Source: Ignavibacteria bacterium (GTDB taxonomy: Bacteria > Bacteroidota > Ignavibacteria > Ignavibacteriales > Melioribacteraceae). Taken from it: 9,019 nt of DNA. Below, piece by piece: positions 5,532 to 9,019 of the stretch (position 1 is the stretch's first letter; each line of letters starts with the position of its first letter). The DNA lies in NCBI GenBank assembly GCA_003233295.1, contig QILJ01000255.1:1-9019 (forward strand), written 5' to 3'. The translations under genes were made by a program, and so were the position numbers. The notes under the pieces were generated by a model. The model saw only the letters and a list, made by a program, of their open reading frames with translations. It was not told the DNA's origin and ran no database searches.

Positions 5532-8423
5532 CGTATTAAAAATTTTTACAGATTTATAACAGTTAGTCTCATATTCTTTTTTCTCTTTTCAACAGCAGTA
5601 CAAGCAGGAACAACAGGTAAAATTGTTGGACGTGTCTTCGATAAAGCTACCGGTGATCCGCTTCCCGGTGTCAACATTATGATAGAAGGAACAACCCAAG
5701 GAACTGCTTCCGATATTGACGGTTATTATACGATTCTTAATGTAAGACCAGGAACTTATAACATTATATTCAAATCAATTGGATTTGCTGATTATAAAGT
5801 TGAAGGTGTTATGGTCAATGTTGATAAAACTACCAAAATTGATGCTGAATTAAGTTCCTCATCTATAGAAATTTCAGAAGTTGTTGTAAAAGCAGAAAGA
5901 CCTCCTATTGAAAAGGACAGAACCTATTCTTCGTCTATTGTAAATTCAGACGCAATAAGTGTTCTTCCTGTTACTGAAGTAAGCCAAGTTATTGCTTTGC
6001 AGCCTGGGGTTGTAAAAGCCGGGGGAGAACTTCATTTTAGAGGCGGTCGTTCAAGGGAAGTTGCATATATTATTGACGGCGTCCCTGTAACTAACTCTTT
6101 CAGCCAGAACGGTGGTTCTAATGTTACTGTTGAGAATTCTATGATTTCTCAATTGGAAGTTATCACAGGAACATTTAATGCTGAATATGGTTCGGCACAG
6201 TCCGGCGTTGTTAATATTATTACTAAAGGAATAGCTCCTACTTTTTCTGGAGATGTAAGTGTTTTTATTGGTGATTGGGCTAGTAAAAGGAATGATGTTT
6301 TTATTGGGATCGATAATATTAATCCTTTGTCAGAAAAAGATATTCAAGCTACAATCAGCGTTCCAATAATCAGTGATAAACTAGGTGTTTCTGTCGTAGG
6401 AAGATATAACAGTTCGGAAAGTATTTATTGGTATGAGCGAAGATATAATCCGCTTGACGGTTGGAGAATTGCTGCATATCAAAGGTGGTATCGCGAACAA
6501 AGATCTCAAGAAGCTTCTGCCTCTCAAGCAATTCAAATCCCCGATTCGCTGAAAACAGGAGATGGATCTATAGGACCGTTATCTACAACTGATAGATTTT
6601 CAGGTAATTTCAAATTAACTTTCTTACCGTTTTCAAGATTGAAAATAGCTTATCAAGCTTTCGGAGCTTGGGGACAAACCCAAGGTAGTTCCAGCAGATT
6701 CAGAAGATATCAGCCGGATGGGACCGGAACGAGTGAATCATTCAGTCAAAGTCATTTTTTAACTTTGAGGCACACACCTTCAGATAAATTCTTTTATAAT
6801 ATTGCTCTATCTTATCAATACAATAGAGGAGATTGGTATTACGATAAAACAAATAAAGTCGCTAAATATCCTGGTGACTCTGGCATTCAGCCTATCGGCT
6901 ACAGCAGCGACGGATTTTCCCTCGGGAATACAGATGGTTTTTATACAAACAAAGACGGTAAAAACTATAGAAAATTATATATCATGAATGGTGATTTAAA
7001 TTGGCAGGTGGATAATTATAACTTCATTAAAGCCGGTTTTGAATATAAGCATCATGAGGATAATACCTACTCTTGGGGTTATATTGCAACACCGGATTGG
7101 CAGAATAAAAAGTGGGTAAATTATGATCCCGATCCCGATCTGACTTTTAATGATTATTGGGAGCAAATGGTTGATTATTGGAAAACATGGGAAGAAACTT
7201 TCGATACTGTTAGATACCGAAAATACAATGAAGACGAATACACACTTTGGCGAGACTATACCATCAGTCCGAATGAATTTGCAGCATATATTCAAGATAA
7301 GCTTGAACTTGGTGAAATTATTGTAAACGGCGGTGTACGGTTGGATGTATTTATGCCGAACGAGATGGTCCCGAAAAATTACAGAGTTGAGTCTTCTCAA
7401 CTTGCATCGGATGTGAATTTAAAAAAAGCATCAACAAAGATTAATTTTAGCCCGAGGCTAGGTATTTCATTTCCAATATCGGCTACGGGGGCATTCCATG
7501 CTGCTTACGGGCATTTTTACCAGATGCCGAGTTTTTCAAAAATGTTTAGTCAGCCACTGCATGTTCTTACTCCACTCCAACTTGATGGTATGACTCTAGG
7601 TAATGCAGACCTCGATCCGGAAAGAACAATTCAGTACGAACTTGGATTGCAGCAGCAGATTTTCCCGGGTATTACCGCTGATGTTTCGGTTTACTATAAA
7701 GATATGAGTAATCTTTTAGGTGTTGAATATTTGACGACCATTGATAATGTAAGATTTCTACATTATATAAATAGAGATTATGGAAACTCGAAAGGAATTA
7801 CCATCGGAGTTAATATTTATGGTAATGACTTTGTAAATGGTAGTGTGAATTATACATATTCAACCGCTAACGGAAGTGCTTCTAATCCTGATTACATTGC
7901 AATTGTTCAAGCGTCTACACAAATCGGCGGTGAACCGATTGAGTTTTTAGATAGACAGATAATTCCTCTGAATTGGGATCAAACCCATACATTTAATGCT
8001 TTGGTAGATTTTAGGTTTACTCGCAGATGGAATTTGTCAGTAATTGGAACATATTGGACGGGTCAGCCGTACAGCCCGAGCTTTGTTGAAAGATATGATA
8101 TTCTTGAAAGGGAATATGTGAATGCAGATACAAAACCAGCACAATGGAGTATAGATCTGAAAACAAGATATGCATTCCAGATTGGTTCGGCTAATTTCTC
8201 TGCATTCTTGCAGATCGACAATCTTTTTGATCACTTAAACGAAAATGCCGTATATAGTTCAACCGGTACAGCAAACCATAATGCTAGGCTTCCTTCTACT
8301 GAGGAAATTGAGGTTGAAAGATTAGAACAAGCAGGATTATTTACTCTAGCTGAAATTGATAATCGTCCTGAGTGGTATTCAAGTCCAAGAAAAATACGAC
8401 TTGGCTTAACATTTAATTTCTAA
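5529..8423 (+). CDS. TonB-dependent outer-membrane receptor with carboxypeptidase-regulatory-like domain
   Basis: 964 residues from a TTG start. Residues 1-26 are a signal peptide (cut expected after VQA). Residues 30-110 are a carboxypeptidase-regulatory-like Ig domain (GRVFDKATGDPLPGVNIMI, then SDIDGYYTI and RPGTYNI). EISEVVVKAE at 114-123 is a TonB-box-like stretch. The plug domain covers about 125-235, with HFRGGRS 169-175, IIDGVPV and AEYGSAQSGVVNIITKG 218-234. The rest is a beta-barrel rich in aromatic residues, ending in F as outer-membrane barrels do. It would import a ligand, or take part in export, using TonB energy. The plug motifs are those of receptors common in Ignavibacteria and related phyla rather than of SusC, and no SusD gene follows. 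The ligand is unknown. It is likely co-transcribed with the gene 30 bases downstream. Confidence 0.9.
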   Translation: MRIKNFYRFITVSLIFFFLFSTAVQAGTTGKIVGRVFDKATGDPLPGVNIMIEGTTQGTASDIDGYYTILNVRPGTYNIIFKSIGFADYKVEGVMVNVDKTTKIDAELSSSSIEISEVVVKAERPPIEKDRTYSSSIVNSDAISVLPVTEVSQVIALQPGVVKAGGELHFRGGRSREVAYIIDGVPVTNSFSQNGGSNVTVENSMISQLEVITGTFNAEYGSAQSGVVNIITKGIAPTFSGDVSVFIGDWASKRNDVFIGIDNINPLSEKDIQATISVPIISDKLGVSVVGRYNSSESIYWYERRYNPLDGWRIAAYQRWYREQRSQEASASQAIQIPDSLKTGDGSIGPLSTTDRFSGNFKLTFLPFSRLKIAYQAFGAWGQTQGSSSRFRRYQPDGTGTSESFSQSHFLTLRHTPSDKFFYNIALSYQYNRGDWYYDKTNKVAKYPGDSGIQPIGYSSDGFSLGNTDGFYTNKDGKNYRKLYIMNGDLNWQVDNYNFIKAGFEYKHHEDNTYSWGYIATPDWQNKKWVNYDPDPDLTFNDYWEQMVDYWKTWEETFDTVRYRKYNEDEYTLWRDYTISPNEFAAYIQDKLELGEIIVNGGVRLDVFMPNEMVPKNYRVESSQLASDVNLKKASTKINFSPRLGISFPISATGAFHAAYGHFYQMPSFSKMFSQPLHVLTPLQLDGMTLGNADLDPERTIQYELGLQQQIFPGITADVSVYYKDMSNLLGVEYLTTIDNVRFLHYINRDYGNSKGITIGVNIYGNDFVNGSVNYTYSTANGSASNPDYIAIVQASTQIGGEPIEFLDRQIIPLNWDQTHTFNALVDFRFTRRWNLSVIGTYWTGQPYSPSFVERYDILEREYVNADTKPAQWSIDLKTRYAFQIGSANFSAFLQIDNLFDHLNENAVYSSTGTANHNARLPSTEEIEVERLEQAGLFTLAEIDNRPEWYSSPRKIRLGLTFNF

Positions 8424-8453
8424 CTGATTTTTAAATTTGGAGAAGTAGAATTT

Positions 8454-9019
8454 ATGTTTAAGAATTTTATTTACTATCTATTGTTTGGGGTTTTGATCTT
8501 TATCTCAGCCGATATAGTAGGACAAGAAACTGAAACTGACGCAGAAAAGAATATACCTGTTTATTTAAGACCGCAAGCAATTAGAGGTTCAAGAGGCTAT
8601 ACAGGAGCTTTTAATAAAACAGAAGATATTCAAGCTGAGGGCAACTCTAAGTATTTAAGATTTACCGTTCATGACGGGAATCTCATTACAGGCGGTGTTC
8701 TAAATAACGGCGCATTGTCATATGGAAGAGTTAGCGGAAGTCCAAGACTATCATGGCCTAAAGGTCCGAAATCTGTTGAAATGATATACGAAGCACTATT
8801 TTTTGTAGCTGCGGAGGTGGTTGACGAAACAGGCGATACAATTCATATAGTTTCTGATAATTACAGAAGAGGCAATCTTGAACAGTCTTTAGATCAAACT
8901 CACTGGTGGGGAACAATGCCGCTTGGAAAATATTTCAATAACGATCAGCCGGGAGCTTTGGATTCCGATATGGGTGGTCTAAGTGAAGATGTTGGTCTTG
9001 ACGGTGTACCTAATACCGG
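8454..9019 (+). CDS. Exported protein of unknown function, 5' part only
   Basis: The frame is open to the window edge, giving 188 complete codons and no stop. ATG at 8454 has GGAGAA at 8439-8444 (9-base spacer) and lies 30 bases after the receptor stop, so the two genes probably form one unit. Residues 1-23 form a signal peptide (hydrophobic YYLLFGVLIFISA, then GQETET). The mature part contains LRFTVHDGNLITGGVLNNG and GSPRLSWPKGP, then a strand-rich stretch and an acidic end (DSDMGGLSEDVGLDGVPNT). The end could lead into a DxDxDG-type calcium-binding or dockerin-like segment, but that is not established. From memory, similar exported proteins with a WPKG-like motif often follow such receptors in Ignavibacteria-like genomes and may end in a T9SS tail; here the C-terminus is missing. 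Function unknown. Confidence 0.75.
   Translation, partial: MFKNFIYYLLFGVLIFISADIVGQETETDAEKNIPVYLRPQAIRGSRGYTGAFNKTEDIQAEGNSKYLRFTVHDGNLITGGVLNNGALSYGRVSGSPRLSWPKGPKSVEMIYEALFFVAAEVVDETGDTIHIVSDNYRRGNLEQSLDQTHWWGTMPLGKYFNNDQPGALDSDMGGLSEDVGLDGVPNT

Noticed and set aside
6802..8234. Small open frames within the receptor gene
   Set aside because: They overlap a well-supported 964-residue receptor and show no independent coding evidence.
5529..8423. SusC-type polysaccharide-utilisation locus
   Set aside because: The receptor lacks a SusD neighbour, and its plug motifs fit another TonB-receptor group; no glycoside hydrolase is present in the window.

Overview
The window is AT-rich DNA with all genes on the + strand: three complete genes and the 5' part of a fourth. 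Every product looks exported. The first two end in the C-terminal sorting tail of the type IX secretion system (T9SS), with a core of NYPNPFNP followed by a GELV region and a K-K-M-x-L-L-K end. The third is a TonB-dependent outer-membrane receptor with an N-terminal carboxypeptidase-regulatory-like domain. T9SS tails, this receptor type (HFRGGRS, AEYGSAQSG), promoter cores resembling TTG/TAnnTTTG and the low GC point to the Bacteroidota/Chlorobiota/Ignavibacteria branch. The PNPFNP form of the tail and the receptor followed directly by a long exported protein fit Ignavibacteria-like organisms best. This assignment is inference.

Layout. 1-140 is a promoter and leader region. 141-2669 encodes a secreted multidomain metallophosphoesterase: LamG-like domain, purple-acid-phosphatase-type N-terminal Ig/FnIII domain, calcineurin-like catalytic domain, a second Ig/FnIII-like stretch and a T9SS tail. 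2772-5081 encodes a companion made of three tandem LamG-like domains of the same type plus a T9SS tail, with no catalytic domain. A 16-bp-stem hairpin at 5113-5151 closes this unit. 5082-5528 is a 447-bp regulatory region. 5529-8423 encodes the receptor from a TTG start. 8454-9019 is the start of an exported protein that runs off the window.

Working model (inference). The two T9SS proteins act outside the cell or on its surface. The LamG modules bind a glycan or other polymer while the phosphoesterase releases a product. The receptor would import a ligand across the outer membrane with TonB energy. No SusD partner is visible, and the substrate cannot be read from the sequence.

The most notable signals are regulatory. 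The regions before the phosphoesterase and before the receptor share a module: TTGACATT, then two TTGTTGTAA-type sites spaced 31 bp in both places, the first overlapping the presumed -7 element. This suggests the two transcription units answer to one regulator. The receptor region also carries two copies of the perfect palindrome CAATCGATTG, 55 bp apart, which look like LacI-family-type operators. No RNA gene, mobile element or CRISPR array was seen.
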